A program made the translations under genes and the position numbers. Positions 35,279 through 42,734 of a stretch of DNA of 64,000 nucleotides are shown in pieces. The stretch spans positions 41,241 to 105,240 of the forward strand of contig DASXFZ010000021.1 in NCBI GenBank assembly GCA_036489315.1, read 5' to 3'. Position 1 is the first letter of the stretch; each line of letters starts with the position of its first letter. The notes beneath the pieces are model-generated. The model did not search any database. It saw only the letters and a program-made list of their open reading frames with translations, and was not told the origin of the DNA. This stretch comes from Candidatus Cybelea sp. GTDB lineage: Bacteria > Vulcanimicrobiota > Vulcanimicrobiia > Vulcanimicrobiales > Vulcanimicrobiaceae.

Positions 35279-35755
35279 CTAATGCGAAGTCGCCCTACTC
35301 CACCGTTCGATCTCGGCCTCGAGGTCGAGCGGTCGCGTTGGCGCGGCATTTTCGTACTCGCCCCAATGCTCGCGCGGGACCATCCACATCAATTCGAACT
35401 CGTTGCCGTCGGGATCGTATGCATAGATCGATTTCGTCACACCGTGGTCGCTCGCGCCGCTAATCGCTCCGCGCTGCTGCAGTGCGTCGCGGGCTTCGCG
35501 CAGCGATTCGACCTCGTCGACCTCCCAAGCGAGGTGGTAGAGCCCAACTCCGCGTTCGTTGGGCGGCGGCGCATTTGGGCCGACGCGCGCAAGCCCGAGA
35601 TCGTGGTGATTCTCCGAGCCCGGCGCACGCAGGAATGCCATTGCGTGTCCGATGCGCGCGACGGTCTCAAAACCAAGCACCGGGGTGTAGAACTCGAGGC
35701 TGCGGTCGACGTCGCGAACGCGCAGCACCGCGTGATTGAGCCTGCGAACCTTCAT
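35279..35755 (-). CDS. VOC-family (glyoxalase/dioxygenase-like) protein
   Basis: 158 residues with the paired beta-alpha-beta-beta-beta modules of the vicinal-oxygen-chelate fold. RRLNHAVLRVRDVDRSLEFY opens the first module, GLYHLAWEVDEVESLREA the second and DPDGNEFELMW closes it. Metal-ligand positions (His in NHAV and in YHLAW, Glu in FELM) are present. Substrate undetermined; candidates are glyoxalase, fosfomycin-type or dioxygenase activity. It lies 48 bases downstream of soxR in the same direction. Confidence 0.88.
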   Translation of the reverse strand: MKVRRLNHAVLRVRDVDRSLEFYTPVLGFETVARIGHAMAFLRAPGSENHHDLGLARVGPNAPPPNERGVGLYHLAWEVDEVESLREARDALQQRGAISGASDHGVTKSIYAYDPDGNEFELMWMVPREHWGEYENAAPTRPLDLEAEIERWSRATSH

Positions 35756-35803
35756 AGTCGACCTAAAACCTTCTCGCCAGGTTGGGTTTCCGGGGGAACG
35801 GCG

Positions 35804-36241
35804 CTACTCTTCGAAATTGAGAAGGCGCGCGCCGGGACCCTCTTCGGCGAGCTCGTCGTACGGGTTCTGCAGCCGGCATTTGTTGAGCGAGAGGCAGCCG
35901 CAGCCGATGCATTGTCCGAGCCGATCGCGCAGCGCGGTCAAGCGTTCGATCCGGTCATCGAGGCTCTGCTTCCAGTGTTTCGAAAGTGCGGACCAGCTGC
36001 GCACGGAGACCGCGCGATCGGCCGGCAGCGTATCGAGCACGTCGCGGATCTCCGCGAGTGGAATGCCGGCGCGCTGGCCGATCTTGACGACTGCCAGGCG
36101 GCGCAACTCGGCGCGGGCGAACCGACGCTGGTTGCCGTCGCTGCGGGTGCTGCGGATCAACCCTTTGCGTTCCCAAAAGTGAATGGTGGAAACCGGCAAG
36201 CCGCTGCGTTTGGCAATTTCACCGACGGTAAGGTATTCCAT
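35804..36241 (-). CDS. soxR: SoxR-type [2Fe-2S] redox-sensing MerR regulator
   Basis: 145 residues. The N-terminal MerR helix-turn-helix (LTVGEIAKRSGLPVSTIHFW) is followed by the dimer helix and the SoxR cluster motif CIGCGCLSLNKC (C-x2-C-x-C-x5-C). It senses redox-cycling compounds or superoxide through the iron-sulfur cluster. Divergent from an SDR-QueA-like operon, with a dyad placed in a 19-bp promoter spacer between them, as expected for a MerR-family activator. The VOC gene downstream may be in its operon. Confidence 0.93.
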   Translation of the reverse strand: MEYLTVGEIAKRSGLPVSTIHFWERKGLIRSTRSDGNQRRFARAELRRLAVVKIGQRAGIPLAEIRDVLDTLPADRAVSVRSWSALSKHWKQSLDDRIERLTALRDRLGQCIGCGCLSLNKCRLQNPYDELAEEGPGARLLNFEE

Positions 36242-36244
36242 CTC

Positions 36245-36275
36245 TTGACCTCAACTATACTTTAGGTTGTAGACT
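36245..36275 (+). promoter_or_regulatory. MerR/SoxR-type promoter with 19-bp spacer and internal dyad
   Basis: TTGACC (36245-36250) and TAGACT (36270-36275) are separated by 19 bp, the over-long spacing that MerR-family activators correct by DNA distortion. Inside lies ACCTCAA-N6-TTTAGGT (36248-36267), a near-perfect dyad resembling SoxR boxes. The predicted start point is only a few bases before the ATG at 36286, so the mRNA would be almost leaderless. Confidence 0.7.
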
Positions 36276-36285
36276 CTTCCTCGTT

Positions 36286-37005
36286 ATGGAATGGTTTCAA
36301 TCAGGACAAGTGGCGATCGTCACCGGCGGCTCGCGCGGGTTGGGCAAGGCGCTCGCTCACGAACTGCTCGTCAAAGGGCTGCGCGTCATCGCCGACGCGC
36401 GCGATCCGGTCGAGCTCGAGGCGACGCGTCGGGAGCTGGCGGAGTTCGGCGAAATCGTCGCAATCGCCGGCGACGTGGCCGATTCCGATCACGTGCACGC
36501 AATGATCGCGGCGGCCGAACGCTATGGCCGGCTCGACCTCCTCGTGAATAACGCGTCAACGCTCGGGAAGACGCCGCTTCCCGAGATTGACCGGCTCGAC
36601 CGCCGCAGCTTCGACTCGCTTTTCGAGGTCAACGTGTTTGCGCCGATTCATCTGATGCAGCACGCGCTCAAACTGATGGTTAGATCGGAACTGAGCACGA
36701 TCGTGAACGTGACATCGGATGCCGGCGTGGAAGCCTACCCCACCTGGGGTGGCTATGGCGCTACGAAGGCCGCTCTCGAACACGTCTCGGGCGTGCTCGC
36801 GGTCGAACTCAAGGGACGCTCGACGCGCGTGCTCGTCTTCGATCCCGGCGATATGAATACCGCGATGCACCGCGCCGCGATTCCTCACGCCGACCCAAAC
36901 GAACTGCGCGATCCCGCCGACTCCGCCCGCGCGCTCCTGCGCGCCGTCGCTGGGATGGAGGGCGGCTACGCCCGGGTTCGCGCTTCGGATCTGGTACCCG
37001 CGTGA
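36286..37005 (+). CDS. SDR-family oxidoreductase
   Basis: 239-residue short-chain dehydrogenase. The cofactor motif is VTGGSRGLGKAL, followed by LLVNNAS, the catalytic Tyr/Lys in YGATKAALEH and a Ser in VTSDAG. NADP preference is suggested by the Arg/Asp arrangement after beta2 (ADARD) but is not certain. It is the first gene after the SoxR-type promoter and overlaps the QueA-like gene by four bases (GTGA). Substrate unknown; reduction of a quinone or carbonyl under redox stress would fit the regulator. Confidence 0.9.
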   Translation: MEWFQSGQVAIVTGGSRGLGKALAHELLVKGLRVIADARDPVELEATRRELAEFGEIVAIAGDVADSDHVHAMIAAAERYGRLDLLVNNASTLGKTPLPEIDRLDRRSFDSLFEVNVFAPIHLMQHALKLMVRSELSTIVNVTSDAGVEAYPTWGGYGATKAALEHVSGVLAVELKGRSTRVLVFDPGDMNTAMHRAAIPHADPNELRDPADSARALLRAVAGMEGGYARVRASDLVPA

Positions 37006-38003
37006 CCGCTGCGGCGGCACTTGCGGGCGGCCTGGTCGAGGCGACCGAGCCGCCGGAGTATCGCGGCGTCGCGCGCGATGCGGTAAAGCTGCTCGTTACC
37101 GATCGCCGTAACGGCTCGCAATCGCACGCGCGGTTCTACGATTTGCCGTCGCTGCTACGCGCGGGCGATCTTCTGGTCGTCAACGATTCGGCGACGCTGC
37201 CGGCGGCGCTCCTGGCGCACCGGCCCGACGGCAGCGCCGTTCCGCTGCACGTCAGCACGAAGATCGACGCGCGTCTGTGGATGGTGGAGCCGCGCGCCGC
37301 GGTCGTCGCCGGTGAAGTGCTCGCGCTTGCAGGCGGAGCGACGGGGACGATGCTCGCGCCGGTCGAGCCGCAGCGCCCGCGCTTGTGGTACGCGACGTTC
37401 GCGCTCGACGCACCGATGGAGCGACACCTCGGTAAGTTCGGCGCCCCGATTACCTATGCGTATCTCAATCGGCGCTTTCCGCTTGCCGACTACCAGACGC
37501 TCTTTGCGCGTAACGCCGGGTCTTCGGAGATGCCGTCGGCCGCTCGGCCCTTCACGCCGAGCGTTGTCGCCCGGCTGCGCGATCGCGGCGTCGAGTTCGC
37601 GACCGTTACGCTGCACTGCGGCATCGCAAGCTTCGAAGCGCCGGAGCGGCCGGGAACGGAGCGCTTCATCGTTCCCGTCGAAACGGCGACGCGTGTGAAT
37701 TCCGCACGACGCGAGGGACGACGGGTTGTCGCCGTCGGAACGACGGTCGTCCGTGCACTGGAGAGCGCGGCGACGAAAGAGGGCGTGATCGCTTCTGCGG
37801 GCTGGACGGAGCTCTTCATCGACGCCGCGTACCGTCCGCGGGCGGTCGATGCGCTGCTCTCAGGCTTTCACGGCCCCAGCGCGACGCATCTCGATATGCT
37901 GCGGGCCTTCGCCGACGCGGAATTGCTCGAGTCGGCCTATTCCCAGGCCGGCGAACACGGGTACTTCTACCACGAGTTCGGCGACGTGCACCTGATTCTC
38001 TAG
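37002..38003 (+). CDS. QueA-like S-adenosylmethionine:tRNA ribosyltransferase-isomerase paralogue
   Basis: 333 residues, slightly shorter than typical QueA (about 350). Landmarks kept are GDLLVVNDSATLPAALLA, PITYAYLNRRFPLADYQTLF, RRVVAVGTTVVRALESA and the end DAELLESAYSQAGEHGYFYH. The usual LHVGAGTF-x-PV and H-x-MH-x-E block is replaced by VTLHCGIASFEAP and ERFIVPVETATRVN, so the substrate pocket differs. It may be a QueA-family enzyme with another role rather than the queuosine-pathway enzyme. The GTG start is coupled to the SDR stop. Confidence 0.82.
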   Translation: MTAAAALAGGLVEATEPPEYRGVARDAVKLLVTDRRNGSQSHARFYDLPSLLRAGDLLVVNDSATLPAALLAHRPDGSAVPLHVSTKIDARLWMVEPRAAVVAGEVLALAGGATGTMLAPVEPQRPRLWYATFALDAPMERHLGKFGAPITYAYLNRRFPLADYQTLFARNAGSSEMPSAARPFTPSVVARLRDRGVEFATVTLHCGIASFEAPERPGTERFIVPVETATRVNSARREGRRVVAVGTTVVRALESAATKEGVIASAGWTELFIDAAYRPRAVDALLSGFHGPSATHLDMLRAFADAELLESAYSQAGEHGYFYHEFGDVHLIL

Positions 38004-38013
38004 CGATCGCGTA

Positions 38014-38943
38014 TCACAAGTCGATGAAGTAGAAAACCTCCGGGTCGCCCGGGTCGAGGTCGACCTCTCCCGCGCGAACGTAGCCGCGCCGTTCGAAGAA
38101 GCCGTGCATCCCTGCTCGACTGCGATTCGCCGATGAATAGAGGCGGTCGCCTTCGCAGGCGCGCTCGACGTGTGCGAACAGCAGCGACCCGACGCCGCTG
38201 CGCCGGTATTTCGGATCGACTACGCACAACCACACGAACGGCCGCGCGAAGAACTGGCGATTCCACGTGACGAAGCCGACGATGCGATTGGCGTCGCACG
38301 CGGCGTCGACGCAGCCCGCCGCGAGCTGATGCTGCAGATACTCGTCTTGCGTCCACGGCATCGAGTGCGCGATCCGTAGGATCTCCGAAGCATCTGCGTT
38401 CGTAGCGCGGCGGATCGTGAGCCCGATCCGTTTGCTCAGAATTAAACTGTCGTAGACGGCGTGCGGCCAGCGATGCCGCGCAACGATGCGAAAGCCGTGC
38501 CGCAAATAGTACGCGACGAGCTGTTGCGCGGGCTCCGCGGTATCGCACGCAAATTCGTTCTTCGCACCGGCGATCGCGCGGGCTTCGGCTGCCGCGAGCA
38601 GCCGCGAGCCTATGCCGGAACCCTGCAGCGACGGTTCGACGCCGAACTGGCCGAAGAAACCCACGTCGCCTCGCCGGTACCAGTCGGGATGATGTGCGGA
38701 AGGACACTCGGCGTAGTAGCAGATCGTGCCGACGGTGCTGCCCGCTCGGCGCGCCACCCAGCAGGCCGTCGCGGCCGCGATGCGCCCGCGCGTCGTTTTC
38801 GCATCCTGCGTCGCTGCGACGTAGTTGAGCCCCATCTCGGCCAGCCCGCGGTAGGCCGCGTGCAGCAAGCGGGTCACCCCTTCGCAGGAATCGCGTGCTT
38901 CATCGAACGGCAGGATCTCGACGTTTTGGGCTATCGACGGCAT
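38014..38943 (-). CDS. Double-domain GNAT acetyltransferase
   Basis: 309 residues made of two GNAT modules. The first (about 8-170) has the acetyl-CoA loop FGVEPSLQGSGIGSRLL. The second (about 172-309) has VVDPKYRRSGVGSLLF and ends with GFFERRGYVRAGEVDLDPGD. Both loops look intact. Substrate unknown. It is convergent with the QueA-like gene, ten bases between stops, and divergent from the transglutaminase gene. Confidence 0.88.
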   Translation of the reverse strand: MPSIAQNVEILPFDEARDSCEGVTRLLHAAYRGLAEMGLNYVAATQDAKTTRGRIAAATACWVARRAGSTVGTICYYAECPSAHHPDWYRRGDVGFFGQFGVEPSLQGSGIGSRLLAAAEARAIAGAKNEFACDTAEPAQQLVAYYLRHGFRIVARHRWPHAVYDSLILSKRIGLTIRRATNADASEILRIAHSMPWTQDEYLQHQLAAGCVDAACDANRIVGFVTWNRQFFARPFVWLCVVDPKYRRSGVGSLLFAHVERACEGDRLYSSANRSRAGMHGFFERRGYVRAGEVDLDPGDPEVFYFIDL

Positions 38944-39059
38944 GACGCTCCTTTTAGTTAGAAGCGTCGACGCCGTCGCGCCCGAACCCTCCGGTCAGCG
39001 CCTCTGCGGTCCATGAACCGTGAAACCAAAGCCGCCCTATCCACGTTTTTGCGAAGGCT

Positions 39060-40139
39060 ATGAAACGAAAGGGATTCGTCTTCGCCTCTGCGGCCCTCTC
39101 GCTTGCGCCCCTGATGGCGCGCTCCGCCCGCGCGGCCGCGCCCGAGATCGAACCGGGCCCGTGGCGTTCGTACGAAGTTACGACGGTGATAACACTGCCC
39201 AAGGGCAGCAACGCGAAGGCGTGGGTTCCAATTCCTTCGTTTAAGGAAGCGAGCTGGATGCGGCCCGGGCCGAGCACGTGGCGCGGCAACGCCGGCGAGG
39301 TTGCGATCGTCACCGACCCGAGCTGGGGTACGCAGATGGTTTACGCGCAGTGGCCGAAAGGCACGCACGGCGGCGGCGATCTGACCGTCGTCTCCCACGT
39401 TACGACGCGCAATCTCGGCGTCGATCTCTCCAAGCCGGATCGCAACGTTACGCTATCGGCAGCGGAGATCGCGCTCTACACCGCGCCCTCGAAGTACATT
39501 CCGACCGATGGCATCGTCAAACGCACCGCCGACACCGCGACGGCCGGTGCGACGAGCGATCTCGAGAAACTGCGCAAGATTTACGAATGGATCGTCGCGA
39601 ACACGTCGCGCAATCCCAAGACGCGTGGCTGCGGGCTCGGTAATATCTCGTTCTTGCTCGAGAGCGGCGACTTCACCGGAAAATGCGCCGACATCAACGG
39701 CTTAGCCGTCGGCCTGGCGCGCGCGTCCGGCATTCCGGCGCGCGATCTGTACGGCATTCGCGTTGCGCCGTCGGAACTCGGTTATAAGGCGCTCGGCGCG
39801 AATGGCACGACGATTACCAAAGCGCAGCACTGCCGCGCCGAAGCATTCGTGAACGGCTACGGCTGGATACCGCTCGATCCCGCGGACGTACGCAAAGTCG
39901 TGCTCGAAGAGCCGCCGGGCAGCCTGAGCATGAGCGACCCAAAGGTCGTCGAAGCCCGGCGCCTGCTCTTCGGATCGTGGGAGGGCAACTACATGGTCTA
40001 CAACGACGGCCACGACATCGCGCTTCCCGGCTCGACCGGCGACACGGTTGCTTTCCTAATGTATCCGCAAGCTGAAGTCGACGGCCAGCGCCTCGACAGC
40101 CTCGACGCGCCGACCTTCGTCTACGAAATCACGGTGTAA
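39060..40139 (+). CDS. Exported transglutaminase-like protein
   Basis: 359 residues with an N-terminal signal (KRKGFVFASAALSLAPLMA). The transglutaminase-core triad is visible as Cys in TGKCADINGLAVGLARASGI, His in AQHCRAEAFVNGYGWIPL and Asp in PLDPADV. Bacterial members are usually cysteine proteases or amidases rather than cross-linkers. The N-terminal 150 residues form a beta-rich domain. The next gene (ketopantoate reductase) starts one base after the stop, so they are co-transcribed without obvious functional link. Confidence 0.88.
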   Translation: MKRKGFVFASAALSLAPLMARSARAAAPEIEPGPWRSYEVTTVITLPKGSNAKAWVPIPSFKEASWMRPGPSTWRGNAGEVAIVTDPSWGTQMVYAQWPKGTHGGGDLTVVSHVTTRNLGVDLSKPDRNVTLSAAEIALYTAPSKYIPTDGIVKRTADTATAGATSDLEKLRKIYEWIVANTSRNPKTRGCGLGNISFLLESGDFTGKCADINGLAVGLARASGIPARDLYGIRVAPSELGYKALGANGTTITKAQHCRAEAFVNGYGWIPLDPADVRKVVLEEPPGSLSMSDPKVVEARRLLFGSWEGNYMVYNDGHDIALPGSTGDTVAFLMYPQAEVDGQRLDSLDAPTFVYEITV

Positions 40140-40140
40140 A

Positions 40141-41070
40141 ATGCGACTGCTCGTAGTCGGCGCCGGTGCCGTCGGTGGATACTTCGGCGGCCGTCTGGAG
40201 CAAGCGGGGCGCGACGTAACGTTTTTCGCGCGGCCGCAGCGCGCGGCGCAGCTACGCGAGCGCGGCCTCGAGATCGTCAGCCCCAACGGCAACGCGACGC
40301 TACACCCCAAGGTCGTCACCCGCGATGAGCTTTCCCAGCCATACGATTTGGTGCTCCTGACGGTCAAAAACTATGCGCTTCAAGGCGCGCTCGAAGATAT
40401 CGCGCCGGCGGTTGGTGCCGATACGCTGATTTTGCCGACGCTCAACGGCATGCGTCATCTGGACGAGCTCAAAGCGAAGTTCGGCGAAGCGCACGTGCTG
40501 GGCGGCGTTTGCATCGTCGCGACCACGCTCGACGCGCAGGGGCGAATCGTGCAGCTGACCGGAACACAGAAGCTCGTCTACGGCGAGCTTGACGGCTCGC
40601 ACTCGGAGCGGATCGAGCAAGTCGATCGTACGCTACAAGGCGCCGGCTTCGACGCGCGCGTCTCTTCCGATATTCTGCTCGAGATGTGGGAGAAGTTTGT
40701 GTTTATCGCCGCGCTCGGCGGCATCACGTGCCTACTGCGCGGGACGATCGGCGAGATTACGGCGGCGCCGGGCGGCCGCCAGCTAGCGCTGACCATGCAC
40801 GGCGAGTGCGTCGCGGTCGCGACCGCATCCGGGTTCGCGCCGCGGCCCGAGGCGATCGAAAGCAGCCGCGCAACGCTAACGGAGGCGGGCTCGCCGCTCG
40901 CGTCATCGATGTATCGCGACTTGCAGAAAGGCGCGGCCCTCGAGGCGGACGCGATACTGGGAGATATGTGCCGGCGGGGTGAGGCGGCGGGGCTGAAGCT
41001 CCCGCTGCTCTCTGCGGCGTTTGCGCAGCTTTCGATTTACGAAGCACAGCGTAAACCCGCGTCACCCTGA
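40141..41070 (+). CDS. panE: 2-dehydropantoate 2-reductase (ketopantoate reductase)
   Basis: 309 residues. The N-terminal NADP motif is GAGAVGGYFGGRLEQAG. The catalytic Lys lies in LLTVKNYAL and the C-terminal helical domain has EMWEKFVFIAALGGITCLLR and SSMYRDLQKGAALEADAILG, with Lys/Asn/Glu positions of the ApbA/PanE family. It reduces ketopantoate to pantoate in coenzyme A synthesis, though paralogues with other 2-keto acid substrates are common, so the symbol is tentative. A dispersed repeat follows the stop. Confidence 0.85.
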   Translation: MRLLVVGAGAVGGYFGGRLEQAGRDVTFFARPQRAAQLRERGLEIVSPNGNATLHPKVVTRDELSQPYDLVLLTVKNYALQGALEDIAPAVGADTLILPTLNGMRHLDELKAKFGEAHVLGGVCIVATTLDAQGRIVQLTGTQKLVYGELDGSHSERIEQVDRTLQGAGFDARVSSDILLEMWEKFVFIAALGGITCLLRGTIGEITAAPGGRQLALTMHGECVAVATASGFAPRPEAIESSRATLTEAGSPLASSMYRDLQKGAALEADAILGDMCRRGEAAGLKLPLLSAAFAQLSIYEAQRKPASP

Positions 41071-41114
41071 CCGTGCTCGTGTCATCCTGCGCTTGTCGAA
41101 GGATTGTCGAAGGA
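41061..41114 (+). repeat. Dispersed GTCGAAGG-type repeat, copy 2
   Basis: Contains GTCACCCTGACCGTG, then GTCATCCTGCGCTTGTCGAA and a further TGTCGAAGGA. It starts at the 3' end of the ketopantoate reductase gene, overlapping its last codons. Confidence 0.7.
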
Positions 41115-41170
41115 CGTGTTAGTGAACGAAATCCGTTGACTGAAGTCCTAGCATCGGCTACGATAATCGC

Positions 41171-41560
41171 ATGGGCGGGCGGCGATGGACCCCCTTGATC
41201 GATCCCCTTGCAAAGCCGAAAGATCCGCAAGCGCTAAGCGATGTTCGCCCACTGCTTTCGCGACTGATCGAAGCCTACGGCCATAACGCGTTGGCCGGGC
41301 TGCTCGACGTCGACGCAGCAATGCTGCCACGATGGAACGGCGGGGTAAAGATCAGCGCGGAAATGTCGTTCCGCATACTCGATGTACATGCGGTGCTGGT
41401 GCGAGCGTTCCAAGTCTTTACTCCCGGGGTCGCGACCCAGTGGCTCGTGGGGCACGAGCCCTTTCTCAACGATGCGCGGCCGATTGAAGTCCTGGCTATA
41501 CGTGGAGCCGGGCCGCTAATCGAGGCACTCGATGCGATTGGGGCCGACGCCTATGCATGA
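41171..41560 (+). CDS. Xre/MbcA/ParS-type antitoxin-like protein without a toxin partner
   Basis: 129 residues. The C-terminal 50 residues (FTPGVATQWLVGHEPFLN, then ARPIEVLAIRGAGPLIEALD) match the DUF2384 toxin-binding domain of RES/Xre antitoxins. The first part (LIEAYGHNALAGLLDVDAAM with LPRWNGGVKISAEMSFRILD) looks like the associated Xre-like helical DNA-binding domain. No RES-domain gene is adjacent on either side, so it is an orphan antitoxin or a free-standing regulator. Confidence 0.72.
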   Translation: MGGRRWTPLIDPLAKPKDPQALSDVRPLLSRLIEAYGHNALAGLLDVDAAMLPRWNGGVKISAEMSFRILDVHAVLVRAFQVFTPGVATQWLVGHEPFLNDARPIEVLAIRGAGPLIEALDAIGADAYA

Positions 41561-41711
41561 GGCTTTACCGCGTCTTTCCCTTAGGGGCTGAAACAAAACC
41601 CTCAGGGCCTCCCCAACGCCGCGGAGCGTTTGAGTGCGCGCAAGCTGACTTCGGGCGGCGAGGAGGTTCGCACTGCCTGGCGCAATGATTGCGCGGGTGA
41701 GGAGGGCCTAA

Positions 41712-42653
41712 ATGAAAGCCCTGAGTTTTTGCATTGTGGTCATGCTCGCGGCCTGCGCGCAAGGGCAAGCCCCAGCAATGGACTCCCTTCCGAGACCGGC
41801 AATGGGCGGCGCGTCGCCGGCACTCCCGGGGGAAAGGGGAGGCGACTTGCTCTACGTTTCCGATCAGGAGACCGACGTCGTCGATCTGTATTCGTATCCT
41901 TCGTTACGGAAGGTCGGGGTGCTGACCGGCTTTGAGAGCACGCCGGCCGGCATGTGCACGGATCGCAACCAAAACGTCTGGATAACCGCAGGGAGCGCCG
42001 GCGCAATCTTTGAGTTCGCACATGGCGGCAGTACGCCGTTTAATCGGCTTTCCGTCCCCGGCGAATTTCCGATCGACTGTTCCATCAGCCCGGCGACCGG
42101 CGATTTGGCGGTGACGAGTCTCTCGGGTCACGTGTTGGTATTTCCCAACGCGAGCGGTTCGCCGGCGGCGTACACGGATCCATCGATGGCCAAAGCGTGG
42201 TTCTGCGGATACGATCCTAAGGGCGACCTGTTCGTTGATGGGATAGGGCCGTCTTCGAATTTCGTCTTCGCGGCGCTGCGTAAAGGGAAAGGGTCGTTGT
42301 CCAACATCACGCTGAGTGTACCGGTCGCGGCGCCGGGCGGCGTGCAGTGGGATGGCCGCGACCTTACCGTAGCCGACGGAGAGTCAGGTTACGTTTATCG
42401 CGTGGACCGCGCCACCGGACAGGTTATAAAAATGATAGATCTCAATTTGGTTGGGGAACGCACCGGCGGCTTTTGGATTCAAGGCAGAAGAATCGTTGTG
42501 CCGGTTGTCACGAGCAATACGGTCGGCATTTGGCGTTATCCTCACGGGAGCGAACCGATCAAAAAGATTTCGGGCTTCGGCGAGCTCTTCGGTGTGACCA
42601 TTAGCAAGGGAACCTCGGCGAACTGGCGGGGTAATGCTCTACGGCTGCGCTAA
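41712..42653 (+). CDS. Beta-propeller lipoprotein, paralogue of the gene at 18.5-19.5 kb
   Basis: 313 residues. The leader FCIVVMLAAC has a lipobox. Blades include DLLYVSDQETDVVDLYSY, GMCTDRNQNVWITAGSAG and FCGYDPKGDLFVDG. The order of blades and the C-terminus (FGVTISK) match the lipoprotein at 18545-19510, so these are paralogues dispersed in the same region. GAGGAGG precedes the ATG. Surface or periplasmic binding role likely; no catalytic motif seen. Confidence 0.82.
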   Translation: MKALSFCIVVMLAACAQGQAPAMDSLPRPAMGGASPALPGERGGDLLYVSDQETDVVDLYSYPSLRKVGVLTGFESTPAGMCTDRNQNVWITAGSAGAIFEFAHGGSTPFNRLSVPGEFPIDCSISPATGDLAVTSLSGHVLVFPNASGSPAAYTDPSMAKAWFCGYDPKGDLFVDGIGPSSNFVFAALRKGKGSLSNITLSVPVAAPGGVQWDGRDLTVADGESGYVYRVDRATGQVIKMIDLNLVGERTGGFWIQGRRIVVPVVTSNTVGIWRYPHGSEPIKKISGFGELFGVTISKGTSANWRGNALRLR

Positions 42654-42684
42654 GCTCCCGAACCTCTTACGATACGACATGCAT

Positions 42685-42701
42685 GGCGCGATGTTCGCGC
42701 C
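42685..42701. terminator. Hairpin between convergent genes
   Basis: GGCGCGA-TGT-TCGCGCC is a perfect 7-bp stem with a 3-base loop in the 81-base gap between two convergent stop codons. No T run follows on either strand, so it may only assist termination or block read-through. Confidence 0.35.
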
Positions 42702-42734
42702 GCCACGCCCTGAAACGACGCGTTCGTCTTGTGA

